Part shown: in pieces, positions 19,103 to 27,533 of the stretch | Numbering within the stretch: the first letter of the stretch is position 1 | How the letters are laid out: every line of letters starts with the position of its first letter | From: a virus | Virus record (IMG/VR): IMGVR_UViG_3300042914_001846 | Location: 1 to 32,270 of that record | Direction: 5' to 3' (one strand) | DNA length: 32,270 nt | Notes under the pieces: generated by a model | Databases searched by the model: none | Seen by the model: only the letters and a program-made list of their open reading frames with translations | Told to the model about the DNA's origin: nothing | Program-made: the position numbers and the translations under genes

Positions 19103-19698
19103 ATGACTAAAGTAATAGATATAACTGAACAATTGTTTGGGAAATTAACCGTTATTAACAAAAAAAGTAAAGCATTATAGTTATGTAAATGTGAATGCGA
19201 AAAGGAGACTTTAGTAACTAGTAAATCTTTAAGAGCTGGTACTACCAAAAGTTGTGGATGTATAGTTAACAAACATAATATGACTGATACTCCTACTTGG
19301 AATAGCTGGAGAGCTATGATAAGAAGATGCTATGAATTTAATAGCACTCAATATTTTAAGTATGGAGCTAAGAAAATTAAAGTTATTGAAAGATAGCATG
19401 ATTTTGTTAACTTTCTAGAAAAATACATAATAACACTACTTTAAATAAAATTAACAATAAAGGTAATTATGAACCTAGTAACTGTAAATGGGCTGATAAC
19501 TTTACTCAAAATAATAACAGAGGAGATTACAATACTAAATTAACTTTAGATTCAGAAACTAAAATTATAGCTGAATGGTATAGAGATTTAAATATAAAAC
19601 CTACAGCAATTATAGAAAAATTAAGAAGGGATTAGTCTGTAGAAAAAGCTGTATAAACTCTATTTAGACAACTAAAAAAGCAGCCTAAAATTGAATAA
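19103..19698 (+). pseudogene. Broken HNH homing-endonuclease-like gene (SWRAM/NYEPSNCKW family)
   Basis: On the plus strand the decayed frame reads ITEQLFGKLTVI, CKCEC, TTKSCGC, TPTWNSWRAMIRRCY, VIER-HDFVNFLEKY, then after a frameshift INNKGNYEPSNCKWADN. This is the order of the free-standing phage HNH/AP2-like endonucleases (Cys-rich ribbon, SWxxMxxRC, ERWxxFxxF, NGNYEPxNCRW). In-frame TAG codons occur at 19178-19180 and 19394-19396, then TAG 19633 and TAA 19654 after the shift. About ten residues that normally precede the catalytic DRI(D/N)NNGNY segment are missing at ~19425-19436. It lies opposite to the surrounding genes and overlaps the 3' end of the lysin gene by 14 nt. It is presumably a dead homing element. 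It occupies the only stretch over 300 bases without an intact gene. Confidence 0.8.
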
Positions 19699-20872
19699 AC
19701 TTTGTAGGGTCTACAGCATTGTCTCTACTTAAACGCGTCTCAAAATGCAAATGTTTACCCTGGCTACTTCCTGAATCACCTACTCCACCTATTACCTGAC
19801 CTTGTTTAACAGTCTGTCCTAAGCTAACAGCAGCAGAACTTAAGTGAGCATACAAAGTATATAAACCTTGATGTTTTAAAAAAACAATATTCCCATATCC
19901 TCCAAATCCCGGAGCTCCACAACCATATTTAGGAGTAACAGGACAACTAATGTGTATAGCATCTACAACTCCATCAGCAGCAGCATAAATAGGAGTTCCA
20001 AGAGAAGCAGCTAAGTCTACTCCTCTGTGCATTTTTCCCCATCTCCACCCAAATTTACTAGTAAAAGTATAAGGCTTCTTTAAAGGAATTATTAAACCCC
20101 CAGGTTTCAACTGACCGTTATAAGGTTCAGCAGCCTGACTTCCATTATCTTGAGATTGCCCATTAGCTTGATTATTAATAGCATTTACGCCAGGGGCAGC
20201 AGCCCCACTACCTAGACCATTACCAAAGATAGGATTAGCAGTCTTCTGTAAACAGCCTGGATAAATAATTCTATCTTGCTGAGTATAAAGGGGCGGTGGG
20301 CAATTCTGACCTGTAAGTAGTGCAGACTGTATACCTGATTGAAGTGTAGCTAAACCATTAGAAATAGCAGAACCAGCATCTTGAACTAGAGAACCTACTT
20401 GGTTAGCTGTTTGCTCAACAGAATTTAAAGGGTAGTTTACTCCAGAAGACTTACCTAAAAATAAATCTCTTTCAGCTTTTCTTCTTCTAGATAATCCTAG
20501 TAATACATTTCCTGTAATATCTTTATTAATATCTAAAAACTGATTTGCTGCTTCATTAAAATTTCCTGAATTCAAAGCAGCCATCAACTTGGGAAATTGT
20601 TTAATATTTCCTGTATTAAAATTAAGACTAGCTAATGCAGCCAATTGATTATCATTTAAAGGTCTATTTACATAACTTAAAACATTATTAACTGATGATT
20701 GTAATTCATCTCTTAATCTTTTCTCAGCTTCTTCTTTAGATATTATTTCTGTAGATGACTTAGCTCTTGTTCCATAACCAATAGAATAGTGACCACGATC
20801 CCAATATGCTTTAAGTTCACATCCTTCAAAGTGTTTAACAATATCAAGTAGTGCCTGGGGTACTTGTGCCAT
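19685..20872 (-). CDS. Bifunctional lysin: GH24 lysozyme plus M23 endopeptidase, 395 aa
   Basis: Residues ~5-140 form a T4/P21-type lysozyme. FEGCEL carries the likely catalytic Glu16, D25 lies nine residues later, and SIGYGT (30-35) follows, with Ser30 apparently in place of the usual Thr. A Gly/Ala/Asn-rich linker follows. Residues ~258-395 are an M23 (LytM-type) metallopeptidase: HRGVD gives H282 and D286, YAHL gives H343, and HLHFE gives H374 and H376. It would cut glycan strands and peptide cross-bridges. No signal peptide is present, so it is either a tail-borne lysin or an endolysin needing a holin. Being directly after the spike-amidase gene, a virion-associated role is plausible. The single candidate ribosome site AAAGG is 12 nt upstream, in a hairpin stem. 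Confidence 0.9.
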   Translation of the reverse strand: MAQVPQALLDIVKHFEGCELKAYWDRGHYSIGYGTRAKSSTEIISKEEAEKRLRDELQSSVNNVLSYVNRPLNDNQLAALASLNFNTGNIKQFPKLMAALNSGNFNEAANQFLDINKDITGNVLLGLSRRRKAERDLFLGKSSGVNYPLNSVEQTANQVGSLVQDAGSAISNGLATLQSGIQSALLTGQNCPPPLYTQQDRIIYPGCLQKTANPIFGNGLGSGAAAPGVNAINNQANGQSQDNGSQAAEPYNGQLKPGGLIIPLKKPYTFTSKFGWRWGKMHRGVDLAASLGTPIYAAADGVVDAIHISCPVTPKYGCGAPGFGGYGNIVFLKHQGLYTLYAHLSSAAVSLGQTVKQGQVIGGVGDSGSSQGKHLHFETRLSRDNAVDPTKFIQF

Positions 20873-20881
20873 ATATTTAAA

Positions 20882-20913
20882 ATACCTTTATACAGTTAAC
20901 TATATAAAGGTAT
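20882..20913 (-). promoter_or_regulatory. 11-bp perfect hairpin in the lysin leader
   Basis: ATACCTTTATA and TATAAAGGTAT pair perfectly (11 bp) around a 10-nt loop, between the stop of the spike-amidase gene and the lysin start. On the minus strand the 3' arm contains AAAGG, the only Shine-Dalgarno-like sequence for the lysin, and is followed by TTTT. It could be a terminator after the spike gene, a translational switch that hides the lysin ribosome site, or both. Confidence 0.6.
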
Positions 20914-20945
20914 CTTTAGTATATGTTTAATAAGTGAGTTGTTAG

Positions 20946-22541
20946 CTACTCATCCCCAATACCAAAAAAGATTTCTTTAGTTTTTGGATAGTTATTCCAC
21001 AGTTTCTCAAACTTAACTCTATCAAAACTTCTGGGGTCAATATTTGGAGAAATATTAGGTTGTGTTATATTAACTTCTTTGTGAGTAGTTATTCTTTCTA
21101 ATGGTACTCCTGTTTTAGCAGTTAACCAAGCAAGTGAATTATACTGGGCTTCTGTATATCCAGAATGTGTAGACTTATTATCATTAGGGGGTTGTCCATC
21201 TACAGGAGTTTCAAAAGATATATGGTAAGCAAAACTATTAACTGATTTAACTTTTTTACCATCATCTCTAACTCTTTCTTCAAACTCTTCTTTAAACTGA
21301 GAAGGTGCAGCCCCAAATGCTCTTTTTTTAGGGTCAGTAAAGTAAACTAAACCGCCATCAAGTTTAATCATTACATGATAGCTAACTTGAGCTTTGGGAT
21401 TTTGAAAAAGGTTAATTACAGAGTTAGCATTACCTATAGTTTCATGTAAAACTATTAAAGGTTTAAATTTAGTTTGAGTTCTCTCTCCATAATTAGTAGC
21501 AGCAACACTAGACTTCTCTTCATTAGGTTTATAGTCAGGTTTAGTTTGCTGCCCTTCTACAGATTGTTCTCCTTGGGGTAACTCACTACCTGAAGAAGTT
21601 TGCATTTGTAAACCTACTAACTGCCTAGCAGTATCTCCTCTATTACAAGATTGAGCCTGCTCTAAATACATTTGAGCTAACTTTTTATACTGATCTATAA
21701 AGTATTGATCAGTAAATGGGCTTCTTAAATTAGATTGACTCTTAGGATTACTTTGTTTACTAACAATAGGTTTTATTCCTGTAGTTTTCTTAGCTTCTTC
21801 TGGGGTAGTTTCCCTAATAATAGAAGTTTGAGCTAACAAATCAGCTTGTCTATTATAGTAATTAGCATATTCTATTAACTTAGCACATTTACTTTCAGCA
21901 GTACCTTCTGCCACATTTATAATATTAGCAGTATAGTTAATTATAGAATTATAAGCATAGTTGACTTTATCTCCTATAGAAGTAGCTAAATCTATAATTC
22001 CAGGTTGTCTGTTAGCTTTAGCTTTGTCTTTTATGTTATTTGTAAATCTAGCATCACTAAAAGTATTAAATAAGTTATTAGCACCATAAAAAGTAGCAGT
22101 AGCTCCAGGGTCAGTAATTCTATTAGGATGCCCTGATGGTTGGTTAATCTCAAATAACTGATTACTATATTCTTCTAATTGAGCAAACTCTTGAAGTTTA
22201 CCTTCACTATAATACTTATTATAATTACCTTCAGTATACAAAGTTCCAGTTATAATACCATTCTCTCCTATACCTTCAGCACAAGTATAAGTTACTAGAG
22301 TCCCTTCATCTAATGGGGCGTATCTACCTACTCCATTAAAGCCTCCAGTTGGAGATTGATATTTACAACCTAAGAATAAGGCACCTGTCTCTAAATCTTG
22401 TACATCATAAGTTTGAGCTAAATGGTTTTCTCTACTTACATTTACTACTACTCCTTGCTTTACTCCTATATTACTTCTATAAATATTATCTGCATTTCTA
22501 TTAGTATATGTATTATTAGGATTTAATATTTGATCAAACAT
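20946..22541 (-). CDS. Tail spike/hub protein with N-terminal OB-fold and C-terminal N-acetylmuramoyl-L-alanine amidase, 531 aa
   Basis: The N-terminal ~105 residues (VKQGVVVNVSRENH, FLGCKYQSP, APLDEGTLVTYTCAEG, ENGIITGTLY) have the strand pattern of the gp5/gpV-type OB-fold that plugs the tail tube. A long polar helical linker follows (to about 355). Residues ~358-515 match the Amidase_2/PGRP fold: LHET (H366), SYHV (H389), AYHISFET (H440, E444), THKEV (H487) and IDPRSF (D502). H366, H487 and D502 fit zinc-ligand positions. It would cut the MurNAc-Ala bond during DNA injection, as gp5 lysozyme does in T4. AGGAG lies upstream, overlapping the end of the hub gene. No beta-helix needle is evident. 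Confidence 0.8.
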   Translation of the reverse strand: MFDQILNPNNTYTNRNADNIYRSNIGVKQGVVVNVSRENHLAQTYDVQDLETGALFLGCKYQSPTGGFNGVGRYAPLDEGTLVTYTCAEGIGENGIITGTLYTEGNYNKYYSEGKLQEFAQLEEYSNQLFEINQPSGHPNRITDPGATATFYGANNLFNTFSDARFTNNIKDKAKANRQPGIIDLATSIGDKVNYAYNSIINYTANIINVAEGTAESKCAKLIEYANYYNRQADLLAQTSIIRETTPEEAKKTTGIKPIVSKQSNPKSQSNLRSPFTDQYFIDQYKKLAQMYLEQAQSCNRGDTARQLVGLQMQTSSGSELPQGEQSVEGQQTKPDYKPNEEKSSVAATNYGERTQTKFKPLIVLHETIGNANSVINLFQNPKAQVSYHVMIKLDGGLVYFTDPKKRAFGAAPSQFKEEFEERVRDDGKKVKSVNSFAYHISFETPVDGQPPNDNKSTHSGYTEAQYNSLAWLTAKTGVPLERITTHKEVNITQPNISPNIDPRSFDRVKFEKLWNNYPKTKEIFFGIGDE

Positions 22542-22553
22542 ACTTATATTCTC

Positions 22554-24395
22554 CTAAATATCAGAACAACACATTAATTGACTTATGTAACCTTTATCTC
22601 CTTGAGCAGTTAGTCTATGCTGCACCACTCTGACTGAATAGTAAGGAAGAATAAGGTTATTAATATTAGAGGGTAATCTATTTTCACTATTGATAGTATC
22701 ATTAACAAATTTAGATACTGCTGGGTTATCTTCACCTCTTTTATCATCAGGTATACTTTTTACTATATCAGATACTTTTTTTCCGTTATATTCTTCATTT
22801 TTAACTTTTACAAAATTAGCAGCATCAGCTTTGCTATCTACTACAGTATAAGTTTTAAAGTCATGTAGAAAAGTATTGTAAATTCTAATAGCTTCACCTG
22901 GACAAAAAGTAGGGTCTCCAACTACTTGCAGTTCTACACCTTGGGTATCTCTACTCCATACTTTAGCATTAGCTAAAGCAATAAGTAATGCCCCATACTC
23001 TTGGCTTTCATAGATAGCTAAACCTCCATCATAGATAATCTGTGTTTTACATGGAGGAGTTACTAATCTATTAGCTAACTTAGGGTCTAATACAGAGTAA
23101 CCAAATCTTAATGAACCTATTAATGAAGTAGCACTTCCTCTAGTATTAGAGCTATCTACAATTACAAAATTATTAAAACTAAATAGAGATGAGCTAACTA
23201 CTCTAATAGACTGAATCATTGCATTGAAGCTAGGAGGCTTAACATCAGGTACATTTTTAGGGTAAGTTCTATGAAAGTAGGTTCTATATTGTCTATTTAC
23301 ATCCTCAAAACCTGATTCATCTTTTACTCTAGGACCGAATATAAAGTCTCCATTAATATGACTAGCAAAGAAATCCATAGGTCTCTCTTCAGTCTTAGCT
23401 AAGTAATCTATTATCTCTAATGGGGTTTTGTTAAGTATCTGTAAACTAGCTTTAGGTTCACTTTTTACTAAAGGGGGCTTCTCTACCCAAGTATTAAATC
23501 TAGGGTTAGCTTTGTCATTCATTATTCTACAAGTAGCAGTCTGAATCCAAGCTGCTGGGTCTTGCGTAGGAAATTTTAAGTTAGTCTGCTCATTCTGTAT
23601 AGTAAATCCTCTAATAGACATTCCTCCCTCAATTAGTCTCCAGCATCTAGCTGTTGTTAAGTTTTCACCAAAAGGGTTACCACTAGCAGCATTAGCTAAC
23701 TGCAATAAGATTTGTGTTCTATCTCCACTAGCTATACCAGATAAAGTGGCATTATTCTGTTCAGTTTCTTGATTAGGCGCGTCTTTATTAACTTTACCTT
23801 GAATTGCTTTAAGACTAATAACTCTAGTATCAGCAAACACTCTAGTTCTATCTCTACATTGAAGAGTTACTTTAAAACCTTGAGGGTTAGCATCATAAAT
23901 AATGTTATCTATAAATCCCCAAAAGATAGGGCATAAAGGTTTCTCTGGAGTAGGTTCTACATCTTTATCTGTACTAATATCACGAAACTTAAAAGGTACT
24001 TCATCTAATAAGTCAGCAGTAATAGGAGTGGTTGAAGAAGCTACATAACCTGCATATATTCTTATTTCATCTTCTCTATCTAAATAAGGATAATCCCCTC
24101 CTCTATACAAAGAAACATCAGGTAAAGAAGGTAAAAACATAGCAGTATCAGGTAACTCACAAGTTAAAGTAATCTGAGCTTGACTAGTTCCCCAATCTCT
24201 AGTTAAGTTAACAATAATTTCCTTAAGAGTCCATTCTAATTTAACTTCTTTCTTTTCACTAGAGTTTTCTGGGTTAATGTAATCTCCTTTATCTCCAAAA
24301 TGATTAGTAAATAGAATAGGTTGAGTGTTAGAAGCTGCTGTAGCTAACGTTATTGCAGCAGCAGGAGTAGCCGCTTCAGGTGAGTATATTTTCAT
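22554..24395 (-). CDS. Baseplate hub protein, gp27/gpD-like, 613 aa
   Basis: The N-terminal domain (VKLEWTLKEIIVNLTRDWGTSQ, then DEIRIYAGY, CPIFWGFIDNI, GFKVTLQCRDRTRVFADT) follows the hub/late-control-D pattern: strands of a tube-like barrel with a WGFI turn and a CRDR segment. The middle shows TPLEIIDYLAKTEERP and a GDFIFGPR strand. Hub trimers cap the tail tube and hold the OB-fold spike encoded next. I chose ATG at 24395: a longer frame begins at GTG 24419, but that codon lies inside the perfect palindrome, which is probably a terminator. No Shine-Dalgarno sequence is visible. The next gene starts 12 nt after its stop. Confidence 0.75.
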   Translation of the reverse strand: MKIYSPEAATPAAAITLATAASNTQPILFTNHFGDKGDYINPENSSEKKEVKLEWTLKEIIVNLTRDWGTSQAQITLTCELPDTAMFLPSLPDVSLYRGGDYPYLDREDEIRIYAGYVASSTTPITADLLDEVPFKFRDISTDKDVEPTPEKPLCPIFWGFIDNIIYDANPQGFKVTLQCRDRTRVFADTRVISLKAIQGKVNKDAPNQETEQNNATLSGIASGDRTQILLQLANAASGNPFGENLTTARCWRLIEGGMSIRGFTIQNEQTNLKFPTQDPAAWIQTATCRIMNDKANPRFNTWVEKPPLVKSEPKASLQILNKTPLEIIDYLAKTEERPMDFFASHINGDFIFGPRVKDESGFEDVNRQYRTYFHRTYPKNVPDVKPPSFNAMIQSIRVVSSSLFSFNNFVIVDSSNTRGSATSLIGSLRFGYSVLDPKLANRLVTPPCKTQIIYDGGLAIYESQEYGALLIALANAKVWSRDTQGVELQVVGDPTFCPGEAIRIYNTFLHDFKTYTVVDSKADAANFVKVKNEEYNGKKVSDIVKSIPDDKRGEDNPAVSKFVNDTINSENRLPSNINNLILPYYSVRVVQHRLTAQGDKGYISQLMCCSDI

Positions 24396-24412
24396 ATAAT
24401 ATAGATAAACAA

Positions 24413-24444
24413 ATAGCACTTAGTTTAATTAAACTAAGTGCTAT
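24413..24444 (-). terminator. Perfect 32-nt palindrome after the tail tube gene
   Basis: ATAGCACTTAGTTTAA is followed immediately by its exact reverse complement, a 16-bp inverted repeat; the central bases would form the loop. On the minus strand it is followed by TTGTTTATCT. It lies 36 nt beyond the stop of the tail tube gene and just before the hub gene. It likely ends or attenuates the abundant sheath/tube transcript. A dimeric regulator site is an alternative, as the symmetry is exact. Confidence 0.7.
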
Positions 24445-24480
24445 CTTAAGAGTTTTATTAAAGTATTAAATAGGAGTTAA

Positions 24481-25212
24481 TTACGTTATATTACTCGATA
24501 CGTTAGTAACATCAACTCCTTGCTTAATAGGACTAGAACTTTTAGATGTATTTTTAGATTTAAAACTGTCTTGATAACTTCCAGTTAAGTCTATTATATA
24601 TCCTTCAGATACACCTTCCCATCTGTTAGCAATAATACGTCTACCAGGCATAATACCTTCAGACATACTATCTAACTTACATCTTACTAAATGTATTCTA
24701 CCTTTACTTCTGTTTTGGTCAGTAGGGGTTAAAAAAGGAGTCCCTTTTCTAAATCCTGCACCTACAGGATCAAAATAACCTCCTGAAGGTTGAGGACCTG
24801 ATTCAGCTACATAAGTAGCACTACTAACTCCGTTACCTTGTAAACCTACTGCATTATAGTCAATAGTAATTTGAAATCTTGGACCTCTTCCAATATATAC
24901 ATTTCTGTTTAAGTCATTAGTTCCAAACCATGCAGATAAGTTATCTACATTTAACTTACCTCTTTCTAACACCCAAGCTATCTGAATCTCCCCATCATAA
25001 TATGTAGGAATTCTTTGCCCTAAAGTAAGATAAGTTTCTGTAGCATTTCTTATAGTAAATGTACAAGATTGAAACTGACCTATATCTAAAACTTGTCCTG
25101 TTGCTAAATCAGTAGCCCATACTTCTACATCAAACCCTTGCATAGGGTCAATTCCAGCATTATTGACTACTGCTCCAAAAGGATTACTACTTAAACTGCC
25201 TCTTATAGTCAT
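24481..25212 (-). CDS. Tail tube protein, 243 aa
   Basis: The gene directly follows the sheath gene by 21 nt, the usual order. The segment DIGQFQSCTFTIRNATE, then LGQRIPTYYDGEIQI and LERGKLN (about residues 42-88), is typical of gp19-like tube subunits: an N-terminal strand, a loop, and a strand forming the inner barrel. An insertion rich in Gly/Pro follows at ~125-165. The C-terminal ~30 residues are polar and probably exposed. The AT-only leader has no Shine-Dalgarno sequence although the product should be abundant. The 32-nt palindrome follows. Confidence 0.8.
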   Translation of the reverse strand: MTIRGSLSSNPFGAVVNNAGIDPMQGFDVEVWATDLATGQVLDIGQFQSCTFTIRNATETYLTLGQRIPTYYDGEIQIAWVLERGKLNVDNLSAWFGTNDLNRNVYIGRGPRFQITIDYNAVGLQGNGVSSATYVAESGPQPSGGYFDPVGAGFRKGTPFLTPTDQNRSKGRIHLVRCKLDSMSEGIMPGRRIIANRWEGVSEGYIIDLTGSYQDSFKSKNTSKSSSPIKQGVDVTNVSSNIT

Positions 25213-25233
25213 ATTATTTTTTTATTTAGTTAT

Positions 25234-27468
25234 TTAAGTACCTTGAGAATTTAATCCATCATCATTACTTCTTATAATGGAAACTTGAATTTCTCTAATT
25301 GCATATATAGGTAAGAATCTAAAACTTACATTTAGTTGACCTAATGTATAAATTCCAGGTGGATTATTATCATTACTTACTAAGACGCTGCTGTAATTAG
25401 CTATTTTTCCTTCTATAGAAAGCTGTTTTAAGTATTGCTCTACAGCTACTTGAACTTGACTTCTTAATCTTAATGTATGAGGCTCTCCAATATAGAAAGA
25501 AAGAACATCATATAAATCTTGTCTAATAGAGTCATAACTTCTTCTAATATAAATATATTCCCAAGCAGGATCAGAAGTAAGAGTTCTACCAGTAGTAAAG
25601 AAGAAAGCTTGAGTTGCAGGGTCTACATGAAGGACTTCTAACTTAGCATCTGTATATAATTGCAATGCTACAGAGCTAGAGTTTTTAAATGTATCTACTT
25701 CAGTAATGTTTCTAACTGAACCAGCAGTCCTTCTAGCATTAGGGGATACATAGAAAGGAATAGCTGCAAGCACACCAGCATACAAAGCATCAGGAGACAA
25801 ACCAAATCTAGGAGCATCAGGTTGACCAGCATAAGTAGACCAACCAGCAACTTTAACTCCTCTCTTACTATTTAAACCTACAGTTTCTTGTTTAGCAGCA
25901 TTAGGAGAAAGATTAGGTTTAGTATTTAATATTGCTATTCTTAACCCATCTTTATCTTTAGCATTTTCACAGTGACTAAGTAAAGCTTGCTGAATAGTAA
26001 AATTAAACTTACCTGGAGTTATTACAATGTGAACTGGATAAGAATCTAAAGCATTAATAGCTCTAATGTAATCATCATCAGTTACAGCAGGACCATCATA
26101 ACCATCTTCAAGAGATACATCTAATAACTTAGTAAGACCATAGTAATTTGGATGTCTAATGTCATCTACATCAGTTATAGTTACATCAGCAGGAGCTAAT
26201 CTAACAGGAGATTGATTTACTAAGTTAACATCATAACCAACTGGATCTACAAACTTAGGTAAAAAGATACCTTTAATGTAAATAGATTCAGCTAGTTGAT
26301 TTAGTAAACCATTTGTGTCTAAATCATTAAAGTTGATTACATAAGATTCAGTACCTAATCTAGGATTGAAGTTGCCAGCATTCAAATCAGATACTTCTAA
26401 TCTAAAAGAGTTTTGTGAATCAGGATACAGATTAACTCTAATGTTATTACCATAGTCACCTACATAGTTAGCTTGGAGTCTTAAGAGGGGAGTACCATTA
26501 ATGGAATAAAAATCTCTATAAGCCACCCTTGGTCCATCTTCACCTCCAGTCATAAAGACAGCATTAGTAGGAGTTAACGCAGGAGTAGTTGTAATACCAG
26601 AGTTAACTGTATCTAATAATGTAAAGTAGTAACTAAATCTATTACCAATAGTTCCTACAATATCTGTTTGATTTCTATCTAATTCAAATACAACTCCATT
26701 ATTAGCATCATTAAGAGTAATCTCTTCTAATACTTCTAACCCTGAAACTGCACTAATAAAGTTAGTAGCTATTTGATAAGGAATGTCATTTTGATTAATA
26801 GGGATGGTAAATACATAAGAGTTAACTCTTATTTTAAACTCATCATTATTAGCTAGAGCTAAATTATTAGTTTGATCTACTTGACCAAAGGTAACAGAAA
26901 CTCCGTTTTCTACAACTTTGGAGACCCCTTTATCAGTAGTTAAGTTAACTGTAAAACTATTTGTTACTGTACTCCAGTTAATAGTTTCATCTTCACCTAA
27001 TACAATAAATTTGTATTTAATAGTGGCAACATTAGTAATAATACTAGTTACTTTAAAAAAGTATCTACCACTAACTGAACCAGTATACTTACCTGAAGTT
27101 ACTATTACTTCTTTAATGTTAGTAGTTTCTGAGGGTAAACCAATAAACTTAATATTAAAGTAAAGTGTGTTTGCTTTAGTTGCTATACCACTAAAACTAA
27201 CTTGACCTTTGGCTGGTTTAGCATTACCTAATACTCTTACACAAAGAAAATCTTCTGCTCCTTGATCTCTAGCAGCTTGATAAGCAAGTGAACCTATTGA
27301 AGTGTCATATCCATAATTGTTAGCAAAAAAGCTATCTCCAACAATAAAAGTTGGAGTGGTAGACCCTCTGCTAAAAGTAGAAACAATTCCAATTCTATTT
27401 CTAATATTTTGTCTTATAGGAGTAAAACCAACATTATTCTCTATAAAACTAATGGAGGGAATTCTCAT
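25234..27468 (-). CDS. Contractile tail sheath protein, 744 aa
   Basis: The N-terminus (IGIVSTFSRGSTTPTFIVGD, NNYGYDTSIGSLAY) fits the sheath entry motif GxxGxFxRGP...P. The central LSPDALYAGVLAAIPFYVSPNARRTAG and the last ~170 residues (LEVLHVDPATQAFFFTTGRTL, EYIYIRRSYDSIRQDL, then a helix-strand ending FRFLPIYAIREIQVSII) fit the conserved C-terminal sheath domain that interlocks subunits. At 744 aa it is longer than many sheaths (T4 gp18 is about 660), with extra beta domains in residues ~90-330, likely decorating the outside. It probably has its own promoter in the 65-nt gap upstream and ends 21 nt before the tube gene. Confidence 0.92.
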   Translation of the reverse strand: MRIPSISFIENNVGFTPIRQNIRNRIGIVSTFSRGSTTPTFIVGDSFFANNYGYDTSIGSLAYQAARDQGAEDFLCVRVLGNAKPAKGQVSFSGIATKANTLYFNIKFIGLPSETTNIKEVIVTSGKYTGSVSGRYFFKVTSIITNVATIKYKFIVLGEDETINWSTVTNSFTVNLTTDKGVSKVVENGVSVTFGQVDQTNNLALANNDEFKIRVNSYVFTIPINQNDIPYQIATNFISAVSGLEVLEEITLNDANNGVVFELDRNQTDIVGTIGNRFSYYFTLLDTVNSGITTTPALTPTNAVFMTGGEDGPRVAYRDFYSINGTPLLRLQANYVGDYGNNIRVNLYPDSQNSFRLEVSDLNAGNFNPRLGTESYVINFNDLDTNGLLNQLAESIYIKGIFLPKFVDPVGYDVNLVNQSPVRLAPADVTITDVDDIRHPNYYGLTKLLDVSLEDGYDGPAVTDDDYIRAINALDSYPVHIVITPGKFNFTIQQALLSHCENAKDKDGLRIAILNTKPNLSPNAAKQETVGLNSKRGVKVAGWSTYAGQPDAPRFGLSPDALYAGVLAAIPFYVSPNARRTAGSVRNITEVDTFKNSSSVALQLYTDAKLEVLHVDPATQAFFFTTGRTLTSDPAWEYIYIRRSYDSIRQDLYDVLSFYIGEPHTLRLRSQVQVAVEQYLKQLSIEGKIANYSSVLVSNDNNPPGIYTLGQLNVSFRFLPIYAIREIQVSIIRSNDDGLNSQGT

Positions 27469-27533
27469 GTTATATCTAGTTTATAAAATCTAAATTAGAT
27501 AGTAAAGAATACTTAATTGTTATTGGTATGCAA
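27469..27533 (-). promoter_or_regulatory. Candidate promoter region for the sheath gene
   Basis: A 65-nt non-coding gap before the most abundant tail gene. On the minus strand it carries TTTACT and, 15 nt later, TATAAA, which could be a -35/-10 pair with short spacing. It also contains a 13-nt symmetric element (27488-27500, ATCTAAATTAGAT on the plus strand). No Shine-Dalgarno sequence is present. The promoter call is weak and rests on position and AT-rich boxes. Confidence 0.3.

Noticed and set aside
19087-19272. 61-codon leftward open frame
   Set aside because: It lies antisense to the recognisable HNH relic, has no ribosome site and no sensible composition. The coding signal is on the plus strand.
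19103-19698. Reassignment of TAG to an amino acid in this phage, suggested by in-frame TAGs in the HNH frame
   Set aside because: TAG ends at least seven otherwise intact genes (for example those ending at 8368, 11891, 19685, 20946, 22554, 28267 and 30804), usually just before or overlapping a proper next start. No structural gene has internal TAG, and the HNH frame also has a frameshift and a TAA.
24396-24480. Tail-assembly chaperone gene pair with programmed frameshift after the tail tube
   Set aside because: Only 85 bases separate tube and hub genes and they hold a palindrome, with no open frame or slippery heptamer.
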